From the NCBI RefSeq assembly GCF_932276165.1, contig NC_063984.1:9617501-9681500 (forward strand): a stretch of 64,000 nt of DNA, read 5' to 3'. The notes under the pieces were generated by a model. It did not search any database, was not told the DNA's origin, and saw only the letters and a list, made by a program, of their open reading frames with translations. Positions within the stretch are counted from its first letter, which is position 1. Each line of letters starts with the position of its first letter. The DNA is from Plutella xylostella (Eukaryota; Arthropoda; Insecta; Lepidoptera; Plutellidae). Below, one piece after another: positions 52,201 to 59,600 of this stretch. Both the position numbers and the translations under genes were made by a program.

Positions 52201-53217
52201 TCCACATCTTCACGGCCATCCAATTGACGTGCCTAGTTTGTCTGTGGGTGATCAAGTCTTTCTCTTCAACATCCATACTGTTCCCTCTCATGCTGGTGGT
52301 GATGATCGGCATCAGGAAGTCCCTGGACTGCCTGTTCACTCGCCGGGAGCTGAAGATCTTGGACGACATCATGCCAGAAATGACGAAGAGGAACCAAGAT
52401 GACCTTCATGATCTCGACACAGAGGTGGGGTGGCATGCAAAACTATTGAAACTTTGTCGTGGACATTAACCGTACTTTGACCATCAAATACTTATTTATC
52501 ATCTTCTCAACTTGTAGTTTGATCATCATTCGTAGTTTGTTTTGTGTTATCCACAATTGCTGTTGTATTGAAATAAAACCTGTATTCTATTCGAACACTT
52601 GCATTTTATTTTTGGCGACTTTATTTTCCTTTCGAGTTTTGAGCACCTACTTATTTTGTTATTTGGATCAGACATGTTTATTTTATCAGAATCTTTATGT
52701 AACTCAATTATTACTATCCTCATGTCAGTGTTTGTAAGAGATGCTCTCAGTGTTAGGGTATTCTATTGTAGGAAGGGGCCAAGCTGGACTCGATCAATCC
52801 GCCCCCGTATCAGGAGAACCTCCAGATTCCTCTCATCAACGGCAACATCATGAACATCCCGCTCGCCTCCATCAACATCTCCGAGGAAGTCAACAAGACC
52901 GGCATCTGGAAACAAGTGAACAACAGCAACAAGATCAACAAGAATGATGGGAAGGACAAACCGAAGAATAATAAAAAGAGGTATGTATTCTGACGCTAAC
53001 CGATATTTAGATGACTTATTTTACTTAACTTACCTACTAAATTATGATTAAAATATATCTTAATTTGATGTTTAAAATGTAATGTCCCAGTAACAAGCAC
53101 AAGAAGCTAACGTCCAAAGAATTCCAGTCGGAATTGGAGAGGAGACTGTCTACGATGGACGAGGTGGAGGAAGATGAACCGTCGCTCAAGGTCTGCGTCA
53201 AAGACACCAAGTTCTGA
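25183..53217 (+). CDS. Ndae1: Ndae1, SLC4 sodium-driven anion/bicarbonate exchanger
   Basis: Plasma-membrane transporter coupling sodium and bicarbonate entry to chloride exit, regulating cell pH. Coding exons: 25183-25273, 41466-41570, 46810-46863 (optional), 48009-48485, 49064-49132 (optional), 49730-50805, 50892-51044, 51162-51311, 51407-52072, 52185-52424, 52772-52980 and 53091-53217. All junctions are GT-AG and in frame, giving 1138 residues. Order: acidic N-terminus, YTEQDFEG near 24-31, Arg/His-rich segment, cytoplasmic band-3 domain (QRVQFILG, WKETARW, ADIGRN), HFMRKIPPGAEASNILVGE, then the membrane domain (about 470-1000) with GGLLGEAT and QPLTILGSTGPVLVFE. The third extracellular loop has four cysteines and sequons NYS, NWS and NGT. 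KLKKGCGYHLDL resembles the stilbene-binding region. The tail contains INISEEVNKTGIW and DEVEEDEPSLKV. The start ATG is not proven. Sodium dependence is inferred from family resemblance. Confidence 0.9.
25460..25640. mobile_element. Truncated dispersed element (relative of 8031 and 32496)
   Basis: This contains CTAGTATTTTCCGTTTAGGA, inverted relative to 8060, and ends TTGCCCGTGAGTGTAA at 25640. The same end occurs inverted or direct near 32496, 32710, 38195 and 46585. Confidence 0.5.
25654..26987. mobile_element. 1.3 kb non-autonomous element rich in AGGTT motifs
   Basis: CCCAAGTAACATTT at 25654 is inverted as AAATGTTACTTGGG ending at 26987 (AAA/TTT context differs by one). Terminal portions at both ends are crowded with AGGTT, TTAGGTT and AAGGTT, and their inverses AACCT. 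The middle 26210-26560 is plain AT-rich DNA. No coding frame was seen. Confidence 0.6.
28589..28713. mobile_element. Near-perfect hairpin MITE
   Basis: TTAGGGTGTCTTGCACAACA at the left pairs with the inverted right end. The centre CTCTTGCTCTGACA...TGTCAGAGCAAGAG pairs as well, so almost the whole 125 bp folds back. Confidence 0.7.
28812..28880. repeat. Degenerate GCTACG tandem array
   Basis: Units GCTACG, GCTACGC, GATGCTACGC and GGTGCTACGA repeat about nine times in 70 bp. This is strikingly CpG-rich against AT-rich flanks. Confidence 0.6.
30860..31262. mobile_element. Interspersed repeat, LINE-related
   Basis: This is a GC-richer block of about 400 bp opening with TCATCATCATCACGACCCAT and CACGTGCCTACTGCTGGGGC and closing CGACTACGGACGGTGTCGGG. 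This text is typical of LINE-derived untranslated repeats in moth genomes. No intact frame exists. Confidence 0.5.
32400..32715. mobile_element. Dispersed non-autonomous element, second copy
   Basis: This contains TCCTAAACGGAAAAGGCTAG and GACGCCTTCTGCAACATT as at 8060, ending CTCGTGAGTGTAA at 32711. The segment 32400-32510 matches 38160-38265 in inverse. Confidence 0.5.
32735..32900. mobile_element. Fragment related to the 39300 repeat
   Basis: GGTTGATTCAAAAGTGGCAT, followed by GTGACTCAGGTGGTCATTC and GTTGTTCTACAAATTTTAG, parallels 39340-39420. It is non-coding. Confidence 0.45.
35071..35337. mobile_element. DNA element with TACAGG(G/A)TGTTGCAAAAAGGG ends
   Basis: ACAGGATGTTGCAAAAAGGG at the left and CCCTTTTTTCAATACCTTGT at the right are imperfect inverses. 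This end type is shared with the 25014 MITE, making this a longer relative. Confidence 0.5.
35592..36420 (+). pseudogene. Decayed R1-like LINE reverse transcriptase
   Basis: Across shifting frames at 35960-36060 the sequence reads GVPQ, LG-P, then W-LAYNAVLQIKLANGVSTV, the block around the GVPQGSVLGP motif of non-LTR reverse transcriptases. At 36180-36290 it reads LLPNLGG and then GAP, as in R1-clade thumb regions. Several frameshifts and stops are present. The 35592-35819 part has an open minus frame of unknown nature. Confidence 0.55.
37046..37090. repeat. Second copy of the TTGTACTAATGTACTCCC repeat
   Basis: ACACACTCTCGCCTTGTACT, followed by AATGTACTCCCTTGCGGGGG, matches 23445-23485. Confidence 0.5.
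37140..37530. mobile_element. Decayed inverted-repeat element
   Basis: TGACACCCTGTATATGC near 37150 and CCCTTTTTGCAACAACCTGT near 37507 belong to the 25014-type terminal family. GGTTTCGGCATAGTATTAAACC near 37487 is the partner of the GGGTATACTAAGCCG end seen at 25029. Confidence 0.4.
37916..38138 (-). mobile_element. tRNA-derived SINE, family C, copy 2
   Basis: This is a minus-strand copy with B-box GGTTCGATTCCCGG at about 38080-38095. It is more diverged than the other two and lacks the AAAT tail. Confidence 0.7.
38158..38350. mobile_element. Dispersed element fragment
   Basis: GTCATTGGAACTTTTTCATT, then GCGAGTGTATTTATGGATAT, is the inverse of 32440-32510 and shares its end with 46585. The remaining 38270-38350 is GC-rich and unassigned. 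Confidence 0.45.
39290..39480. mobile_element. Repeat fragment with duplicated ACAGG(A/T)TGATTC start
   Basis: CCATATACAGGATGATTC at 39292 is repeated as CCATATACAGGTTGATTC at 39334. The second is followed by text shared with 32786-32890. Confidence 0.45.
39762..39989 (+). mobile_element. LINE-tail repeat, family B, copy 3, with (CTGT)n
   Basis: Same orientation as 24776-25004. The CTGT array (39810-39837) is shorter, about six units. It ends GCGGGAACAGCTAGTA. Confidence 0.7.
41466..41570 (+). CDS. Ndae1: Ndae1 coding exon 2
   Basis: The acceptor is CCCCGCAG and the donor GTGAGT; both ends are phase 1. It encodes GHRAHTVFVGVHVP and then an Arg/His-rich run, as in SLC4 sodium-bicarbonate transporters. 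It is extremely GC-rich compared with all flanking DNA. Confidence 0.88.
41691..41862. mobile_element. Long-armed fold-back element in Ndae1 intron 2
   Basis: CGATCACAGGATTCGATTCT, running on to CACAAACATATGGAAAAA, pairs with the inverse at 41812-41862. The arms are about 50 bp at roughly 85-90 percent. It begins 120 bp past exon 2. Confidence 0.65.
43375..43690. mobile_element. LINE-derived repeat (CTGCTGGACATAGG type)
   Basis: CCACTGCTGGACATAGGACT, with downstream GGCTGACGGGCGTCCCACCC, is typical of untranslated LINE/SINE repeats in moths. A second fragment is at 44315. Confidence 0.5.
44315..44425. mobile_element. LINE-derived repeat fragment
   Basis: GGCTACTGCTGGACATAGGC followed by CTCTTCCAAGGCATGCC matches the start of 43375. 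Confidence 0.5.
46353..46499. mobile_element. Fold-back MITE, family A, copy 3
   Basis: GTGCCAATTTCTCCATAG and CTATGGAGAAATTGGCA are inverted ends. This is the copy closest to 3604-3752. Confidence 0.78.
46585..46669. mobile_element. Very short fold-back element
   Basis: ACTCGCGAGAAATGAAAAAG, then TTCCA, is inverted as TGGAACTTTTTCTAGCTCGC then GAGT. Its ends are shared with 25640, 32711 and 38190. Confidence 0.6.
46810..46863 (+). CDS. Ndae1: Ndae1 coding exon 3 (54 bp optional cassette)
   Basis: TTCTTAG precedes the exon and GTAAGG follows it. It is phase 1 at both ends and adds 18 residues, PILPRGRRLSVTEDGET. Skipping joins exon 2 directly to exon 4 as RPVTPPAQRVQF, also in frame. RRLS fits a protein kinase A consensus. 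Confidence 0.65.
46864..48008 (+). other. Ndae1: Ndae1 intron 3
   Basis: It contains the family D repeat at 46955-47090. No gene was seen in the rest. Confidence 0.5.
46955..47090. mobile_element. Short fold-back repeat, family D, copy 2
   Basis: GGGGGTCACTCTATGACG and GTTATAGAGAAACCCTCC are imperfect inverses. The core CGTGCCGATTGCATGACAGC matches 20195-20335. Confidence 0.55.
48009..48485 (+). CDS. Ndae1: Ndae1 coding exon 4 (cytoplasmic domain)
   Basis: The acceptor is ACTTTCCAG and the donor GTGAGT, phase 1 at both ends. It encodes TPPAQRVQFILG, WKETARWIKFEEDVEEGG, RWSKPHVATLSLHSLFELR and IRSLADIGRNHSSCK, the core of the SLC4 cytoplasmic domain. Confidence 0.92.
48619..48738 (+). CDS. 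Ndae1: Candidate Ndae1 alternative exon (120 bp)
   Basis: The frame is open from 48619 with acceptor CCGATCAG and a GTCAGA donor at 48739, phase 1 at both ends. It would insert NFQESSSRRSSSKSCRESG and further residues rich in Ser/Arg. The splice sites are weak, and the frame stays open beyond the donor to a TGA near 48794. It could be cryptic or a truncating exon. Confidence 0.35.
49064..49132 (+). CDS. Ndae1: Ndae1 coding exon 5 (69 bp, probably optional)
   Basis: CCATTCCAG precedes it and GTAACC follows; phase 1 at both ends. It adds 23 residues, VEDGGSAGALKGEFTRF then LGIPSA. Exon 4 can also join exon 6 directly in frame, so inclusion is not certain. Confidence 0.6.
49730..50805 (+). CDS. 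Ndae1: Ndae1 coding exon 6 (first membrane spans)
   Basis: The acceptor is TATTTTCAG and the donor GTGACT. It carries the end of the cytoplasmic domain (HFMRKIPPGAEASNILVGE, VTVLPPGEWDP), an acidic linker DEEEEEIKQREE and the first four to five membrane spans, ending in TRFTEENFATL and IFIYK. Confidence 0.93.
50892..51044 (+). CDS. Ndae1: Ndae1 coding exon 7 (extracellular loop)
   Basis: It follows an 85 bp intron. It encodes AVENVISIGKKYPLK and a loop with YECYC and two sequons (NYS, NWS). The donor is GTCAGT. Confidence 0.9.
51162..51311 (+). CDS. Ndae1: Ndae1 coding exon 8
   Basis: It encodes LYNGTLAGGGCD, with a third sequon and the fourth loop cysteine. PDVYLMSIILFLGTFIIS follows as a membrane span. 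Phase 0 at both ends. Confidence 0.9.
51407..52072 (+). CDS. Ndae1: Ndae1 coding exon 9
   Basis: This is the most conserved SLC4 stretch: VRQIISDFSV, FMDQQITAVIVNRKENKL, KKGCGYHLDL, GLPWFVAATVLSINHVNSL, FLGVREQRVTH, MPVLFGVFLYMG and the FDRI segment. Phase 0 at both ends. Confidence 0.94.
52185..52424 (+). CDS. Ndae1: Ndae1 coding exon 10
   Basis: It encodes VPIRRVHIFTAIQLTCL, the last membrane helices (FPLMLVVMIGIRKSLDC) and the FTRRELKILDDIMPE motif at the start of the cytoplasmic tail. Confidence 0.92.
52772..52980 (+). CDS. Ndae1: Ndae1 coding exon 11
   Basis: The cytoplasmic tail: EGAKLDSINPPPYQENLQIP, INISEEVNKTGIWKQV, then a Lys/Asn-rich stretch. The exon ends in phase 2 at GTATGT. 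Confidence 0.88.
53091..53217 (+). CDS. Ndae1: Ndae1 last coding exon
   Basis: It follows TGTCCCAG. It ends the protein with STMDEVEEDEPSLKVCVKD and then TKF, with TGA at 53215-53217. Confidence 0.88.
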
Positions 53218-53756
53218 ACCGCATGATCCCTATGTCGTATGCCATAAGGACGAGATCAGCATGGCATGATATGGTACCCCTGTCACCATAGTCGTGCATG
53301 CTCCAATCCTATTAGAGGTAGCACATTTTGATGTAATTATTTCTATTATAAATAGGTTTAAGACCCTCGACAGGTTTAATTGATAAATTGTGTTCATACA
53401 TGGAAGAATATACAGCACTGTACACTATTCACAAGCTTATGATGTTGGCCTTTATTTCAATTTTCTCTCTACCTAAACAATATACACTATATACACTGTA
53501 TTCAGTTAGCACACTATCCTGCAGAATCCTAACAAAATGGTACCTACTGTAAGTTTGAAATAAGTAAGTATCTGTATTTCAAAACGTTTTTGTTAGCCAT
53601 GTTTTATCTAAATTATTTCAGTGGCCCTAATGTCTCATACATATTGTGTCATTTTTATAAATCATTTATTTTATTTAACATACCTCTTTAATGTATTCTA
53701 TAATAATTTTTGGTATTTAATTTATCTTGCACCGAAGGCGACGCGATGCTGTAAAT

Positions 53757-53762
53757 AATAAA
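53757..53762 (+). terminator. Ndae1: Candidate Ndae1 poly(A) signal
   Basis: AATAAA followed by TGTG/T-rich sequence, 540 bp past the stop codon. Other AATAAA-like strings further on cannot be excluded. Confidence 0.45.
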
Positions 53763-54534
53763 TGTGCGTTTAGTATTCTTTAAAGCTTTAAACATATGAA
53801 ATAAGTACTCTTTATTTATCATACCTATGTAGATGTTGGCCCTTAATTTTCTCGGCTTTTAAAGAAAGACCCCTTTATTTTTCTGAGTGTTTTCCTTCGC
53901 TTTACCTATGATTACAATAATTTCACACTGTGGTTCTATGTATAGTATGATCAGTATACTGTTTCTTCTTTAGCACTCATTTATTATATTGTGAATTAAT
54001 TACCTTCTTATTCTATAACTACTTTTGCATGGATTTGGTGTTTAATATTTCGTAAGTACTTACCTATCTAAATTATATTTAAGTACCTACTCTATGTATG
54101 TAATATAAGTACCTAAGTAAGTAATAATAAGGTCATTGAATCGAAGTATTATATTAGTTAAGTAGGTACTATTTATATATTATAATCTACCTAATTGGTA
54201 CATTAAATATACAAAATTGAGCGAGTGGATCTCTTTCAGAGTCAAGTGGTGAGACGTAAGGAGTCCTGGGGAGGCAGCTGTAAAAAAAATGATTCCAGGA
54301 AAAATAGTACATCCGCTGAAACTTCAGTTTAAGAAATCATAATATTATTGAAATGTATGCAACTTATCCTATTGAAGTCAAGCGTAATACTCGCAATCAT
54401 AATTCAATATAATTCAAGTTATGGTCTAGTTAAAACCCCTGGATAAATAATAATAATATGTGAATGGGACATTTTCAGGCATCCTCTTACCCAATTCGAA
54501 GAGTTATATGGTGTATACCTACTTATTATAATGC

Positions 54535-54749
54535 CAGCAGATAAAGAATCAATATTAAAATGGCGTACTGCGGGTCGTGCTGTCTCGCCCTATTCGTAGA
54601 GCGAACGGTGTACGCCAATACTCCATCCTTTTCCCAGTTATACGACTGCCATTTTGATATTGTTAATACGGACCGAAAATTAATGGAGCCATAGCTTTAA
54701 CAATGGCCTTTTAGCAATAAAAAGTCTTAATGATATTCTTTATCTGCTG
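54535..54749. mobile_element. Fold-back MITE between Ndae1 and mEFG1
   Basis: CAGCAGATAAAGAAT at the left and ATTCTTTATCTGCTG at the right are inverted. A second pair (AATATTAAAATGGC/GCCATTTTGATATT) is nested within. Confidence 0.65.
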
Positions 54750-55207
54750 AAATAAGGAAATGAAAAATTACTTATGTATTTTTTAATGTGCTACGCTTGA
54801 CGTTTTCACCTGTAAATCACCCCATATTTTGAATGTGGTCAAGTAAAATAACCTTTTAACAAATATTGTAATCCCTGTTATTATGACTGAAAAGAGAGAG
54901 AATGTATTTTGATTTTAATATGTAGGTATTTTGAATAGCATTTAAGTACCTATATTATATTCGATGTCTTAAAGTTTTACCTTAATATATCTCATGCATC
55001 ACATAAACTGCAATATATAAGTCATATTTTCCGTAGTCATAGAACTATCAATGCTGGGTTTGTAAATTGGTTCGAAAGATACCTTCTACAAACAAACCCT
55101 TTGTAAGTTCTAAAAATGCGAAAATCGGACATGATTGTACCTAATCAATTATTTTGTATCGTATTGGTCCTTTTATGGCTTATACATAGGTTATATTATA
55201 TTATGTA

Positions 55208-55419
55208 CAGTGGTCCTGCGCCTAAAAGTATACAGGCGGAGTTTTTAAAATAGCGATCTCAAGCTCACATGCTGCTCAAGCACATCCACATAAACACTAC
55301 TGCTACACACATCACACACAACACGTCCCCGGATTTATAACAGATGTAGCTGGTCCCTTCATCCTCAGGGATCGCTATTTTAAAAACTCCGCCTGTATAC
55401 TTTTAGGCGCAGGTCACCG
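55208..55419. mobile_element. TA-flanked MITE with about 50 bp TIRs
   Basis: The ends CAGTGGTCCTGCGCC and, inverted, CGGTGACCTGCGCC continue into a nearly perfect 50 bp inverted repeat (AAAAGTATACAGGCGGAGTT and onwards). TA flanks both ends. The short interior is rich in CACA. Confidence 0.75.
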
Positions 55420-56143
55420 TACATGTAGGGAATAGGTTGGTAAAGGCAGTCGGGCAGTGTAATTCAGACACTTCTCTGTACTTTTCCAAGTGAACATTTT
55501 CTAGACACTTCACCGTCACAATACATCTTTACTTCTTATAGTGGTCTCAATATCCTTCCTATCCATGGAGCGCTTATCAAGAAAGAGTAAAAAAAAATAT
55601 TTTTGGTAAGAGATAAATCCATGGATATTTCAAATAAAATTATATGAATGCTAGCCAAAAGGCCGAGCCCTTGCATAAAAAAAAACTAAAGATATCATGA
55701 AATGAAGTAAACCAAGTGCCAATAGTATAACACCACTAGAAAATAGTTTTGTATGTAGGTATAATTATAAATTACTTATGATAAATAGTGATTATGCTCC
55801 AATGTTTATATGAAAATCCGTCAAATTATTAAGATTTTAAATGTGTAGGTGCCCTATTAAACTATTAATGATAATGTAGCCGAAAAATACCTTTCATTTT
55901 TAAGTACATAACTAGCTAGAATGTTTGTTTGTACATTTGTTTTAATAGTTTTATTTTAGATATAGATTATTTTAGATAGATTTTTTTATCAGAAATCCCT
56001 TTGTGTGGTAGAAATAAAATCAAAAGCACAAATATATTTAATTAAGTGTACTTATGTTATTTGTAATTATTACTCCAACATAGTATAGTAGTCTCGTCCT
56101 ATAATTTTTATTCATGTGAAAAATTATAGTTTTAAATATTAGG

Positions 56144-56332
56144 GCGCCATCTGTGATAGAAACTGTTACTATATTGGTTTTGCTAATCACCACCAGGTGG
56201 CGGTAAATCTCTCTGATCTTAGCGCCATCCAGCGGATCATAAAATAAACTATTAGCTGAGCTACTAGACAATAGATGGCGTTGGCAAAACGACACAAAAA
56301 AGTTTACAATTACTCTGATAGATGGCGCGCGA
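56144..56332. promoter_or_regulatory. Cluster of five GATGGCG/CTCF-like motifs
   Basis: Within 190 bp: CAGATGGCGCC (inverted, 56144), CCACCAGGTGGCGG (56190), GGATGGCGCT (inverted, 56221), TAGATGGCGTT (56272) and TAGATGGCGCG (56320). The second is close to the CTCF core. Binding is inference; the repetition could reflect repeat origin. Confidence 0.35.
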
Positions 56333-56412
56333 CGTAGCTTATTCGTTAAGCCGTCGGGTTCAATCTCAATAATGACGTGTGGGGTGTGGGTTCGATCCTA
56401 CATAACTACCAT
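56326..56412 (+). mobile_element. tRNA-derived SINE head near the mEFG1 3' end
   Basis: GTAGCTTATTCGTTAAG resembles an A box and GGTTCGATCC at 56389 a B box, about 45 bp apart. The cloverleaf is not convincing, so it is read as a SINE head rather than a tRNA gene. Confidence 0.5.
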
Positions 56413-56450
56413 ATTTTTTATGAAAAGAAAACAGTTCAACTAATAATTAT

Positions 56451-56456
56451 TTTATT
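56451..56456 (-). terminator. mEFG1: mEFG1 poly(A) signal
   Basis: AATAAA on the minus strand, 77 bp past the mEFG1 stop. Confidence 0.6.
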
Positions 56457-56532
56457 TACAAAATAATTCTTATAAATACAAATGATCACATAACATAAAT
56501 AAAATTATAACTATTTCAGGTAAAACTTAACA

Positions 56533-56674
56533 TTAGTTTTTGCTCTTCTTCTTATCGGGCAATATGCCCATTTCCTCTTGATACTTCCTGATGAGTTGTT
56601 CCTGTACGTCGGGCAGGCACGGCGAGTAGCGGCTGTACTCCATACTGAACTCACCCTTGCCCTGGGTCATTGAT
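56533..56674 (-). CDS. mEFG1: mEFG1 exon 11
   Basis: It encodes SMTQGKGEFSMEYSRY, then a lysine-rich end KKKSKN and TAA at 56535-56533. Confidence 0.9.
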
Positions 56675-59600
56675 CTGAAAGGCAAGTAAAGAAAAAGGTA
56701 AGCAAGTGTACAGACATACTAATACGAGAAAAATATTATTAACAGCTTACGGGTTTCTTTTCATTTTACTATTATAACACAATAATCACCACAATCAGAG
56801 TGACTGGCTAATCTTTTAACCATGGTGAGAAATCCTATCCTTTTTAACACCAACACGCAAACAAAGCCCAAAAACGAATTCCAAAATACCAACCTCAACT
56901 CGCCAGCATATCCGAACATATTATTCAGTGGCACCTCGGCATACACCGTGGTCCAGCCCTCGACTCCCTCAGTGCCAGTGATGATGCCTCCTCGTTTGTT
57001 CAGCTGCCCGATCACTGTGCCTTGGAACTCTTCGGGCATCGTCGCTTCCACGAACATAATCGGTTCTAGTATTTGCCAGGAGCCCATTTCGAATACTGTA
57101 AGAACAGTTTGATGGTTAGTTTATGAAGTGCCTACTGATAGTAAGGATCCGATATGATTTAGGTGTTAAAATTAAGGCGATATAGTACTGCCAAGATAGT
57201 ACATTCGAATAACAAAAGTAACCTTTTTGTTTGTTGATTTAGCAATGACGCAATTTTCCTATAGGTCTCTGCATAGGTACATACAACGCATTTGTGTCTT
57301 GAATAAACACTATTGTGTATTTTGTGAGCAAACAATAATGATGTATCTATCTGTCAACACAACATACCCTCTTTAACGGCCCCCTTAGCTGCCAAGAAGA
57401 AGGCCAGCTCGCTCGAGTCCACTATATGATGCGCACCATCCTGCAGACGGAACTTCACCCCCGAGATCTTGTGTCCGGAGAGCGCGCCCTTCCCGCACGT
57501 GTCCAGGAAGCCCTTCTCTACTCCGGGGACGAACTGCTTGGGGATGTTGGTGCCCACTGTCTCGTCCGCGAACTCTAGCACTGTGGGTGGGAGGGGTTTG
57601 TTAGAGGGTGGGTTGGTAGATCGTGATCTATATAGAGCTGCACTTCTAAGTCATGCGATTTGTCAACATACCAGCCCGCAATGGACAAGCGTTGGTGATA
57701 TATAGTTTGGGTGCATATGTATTATGCACAAAGGTTACATTCGAGAGAGTGCAGCTACTAGCTAGAATACAAATAGTGAAAGCCGCGTTAGCCGGTTCAC
57801 GTCCAACATGCTGCCACATCTATACGGACTGGAATGCACGGGAAGACAGCGATACGAGAAAATTTGATTTAGCATTTTATACACTCGTGTGTTTGACGAG
57901 GACTTCTATGTGTCCGTGGAAATATTGTTTTTTTTTTTAAATGAAGGTGTTGTGACAATAGAACTCACTTGTATTTTGTTGCGGAGGTAAAGGCTCCATG
58001 ACGCCGCTGACGCGCGCGTACTGGCCGGAGCCGCCCGACTGCTTCTTGTGCAGGTAGTCGAACGTACATGGCGACATCATCGTCTCTCTGTAAAAATAAA
58101 TGAGGTTATTATGGAATTAAAGTTAGAACAGTTTTTACTATGTAATGTACCTCATAATGTACCCATTATAACACTATTTTTTTAAATATGTTTTTTCATG
58201 TCTTGGCTGTTGGCTGTGAGTTAAGCGATACAAAAAAATTGCATATATGTAGTTTTTAGCTTGTAGCTCTCCCTCAGATCCAATATTTTCAAGCAGCCGT
58301 TTAGGTGTCAAACACTTATTGCATGTCAACGGTGGGAAGGCTTAATCAATGCGTGAGTCAACTTGGTAAGTTAGGTTTGAATATAAATTTTACTGACCTA
58401 AATGCCACCTTAGGCTTCCCCAGCTCCACAGCACAGTTATACTCTCGCTCCATGCGCTGCGCGTAGATCTCGAGGTGCAGCTCGCCCATGCCCGACACCA
58501 GCGTCTCCTTGTTGTCGCCGTCGTAGCGGAACTGGAACGTCGGGTCTTCCTTCGTGAATCTGGAAATTGAGTTATTCATAGTTAAAGTATAATTGATACT
58601 AATACACATTATATGGAATTACTACTTTTAGCGCTCAACTGTAAAAATATAGCTTTCAGCAGTTGTGTTGTGGATGTTACCAAATCAACCAAAACGGGGT
58701 TTTTAGTGACGTTGATGGTGATCCTGTTTTGACAATATCATCATTCTCAATACCTCATCACATTACTGTCGTGCACATTTGACCAAACAATTCTAACAAC
58801 ACTTCAAAAAACCAAATTAACCAACCTAGCAATAGCCTTCGAAAAGTTATCCCGATCCTTATTATTCTTGGGCTTGATGGACATGGACACGACGGGGTCG
58901 GGCACGTGGATAGACTCCAATGCCAGCTGCAACCGCGCGTCGTTCACGAACGTGTCCCCCGAGGCGCAGTCCACGCCGAATAAAGCGAAGATGTCGCCCG
59001 CCATCACCTCGTTCACCTCCTCCATGTTGGACGAATGCATGCGGACTAGGCGGGAGATTTTTACCTGGAATTATTAAGTAGGTTATACTGATTACACACT
59101 TTGATTTTGACTCCATTTGTAGTGGCGTATCAAACAATACACTGACAGAGACTGAGAGTAGTTAATGTGCAACATCTGAGGAGTCTGCTGAAGAAGTAGC
59201 AGAGAGACCAGACCAAGAGGTACGGAGAGGTCAGTGTACTCGGAAGCCGAATCCACGCTATATGTGTAACAATGTGACAACAGAGACGGAGTACCCTTCT
59301 ACGTACCAGGAGGCTATGAGGAGGAAAGATGCGAGTAAATGGGAGGAAGCAGTGAAGAGGGAGCTGGACACTTTGAAAGAGAATGAGACGTGGACAATCT
59401 GTGAAGGACATGATGGACATAACAGTGTTAGTTGTAAGTGGGTGTTTAAAGTAAAAAATTGTTAATGACAGCTTACAAGCTTGTAATTTTACAACCTTCA
59501 ACCATAGAGAGAGATACTTGAAGGTGTGTGAGTGCAATAGATGAAGAAATGGATTTTGAAATTCTAAATCTTCTGGTTAAGTGTGTTGATGTTTTGTCAG

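Larger units (their letters stand above)
53763..56450. other. Intergenic region between convergent Ndae1 and mEFG1
   Basis: No gene was seen. It is AT-rich, with two fold-back elements and the motif cluster listed separately; 53763-54534 and 55420-56140 hold nothing I recognise. Confidence 0.5.

Noticed and set aside
56326..56412. Plus-strand tRNA gene before the mEFG1 poly(A) signal
   Set aside because: B box is good, but no convincing cloverleaf or anticodon loop; treated as a SINE.
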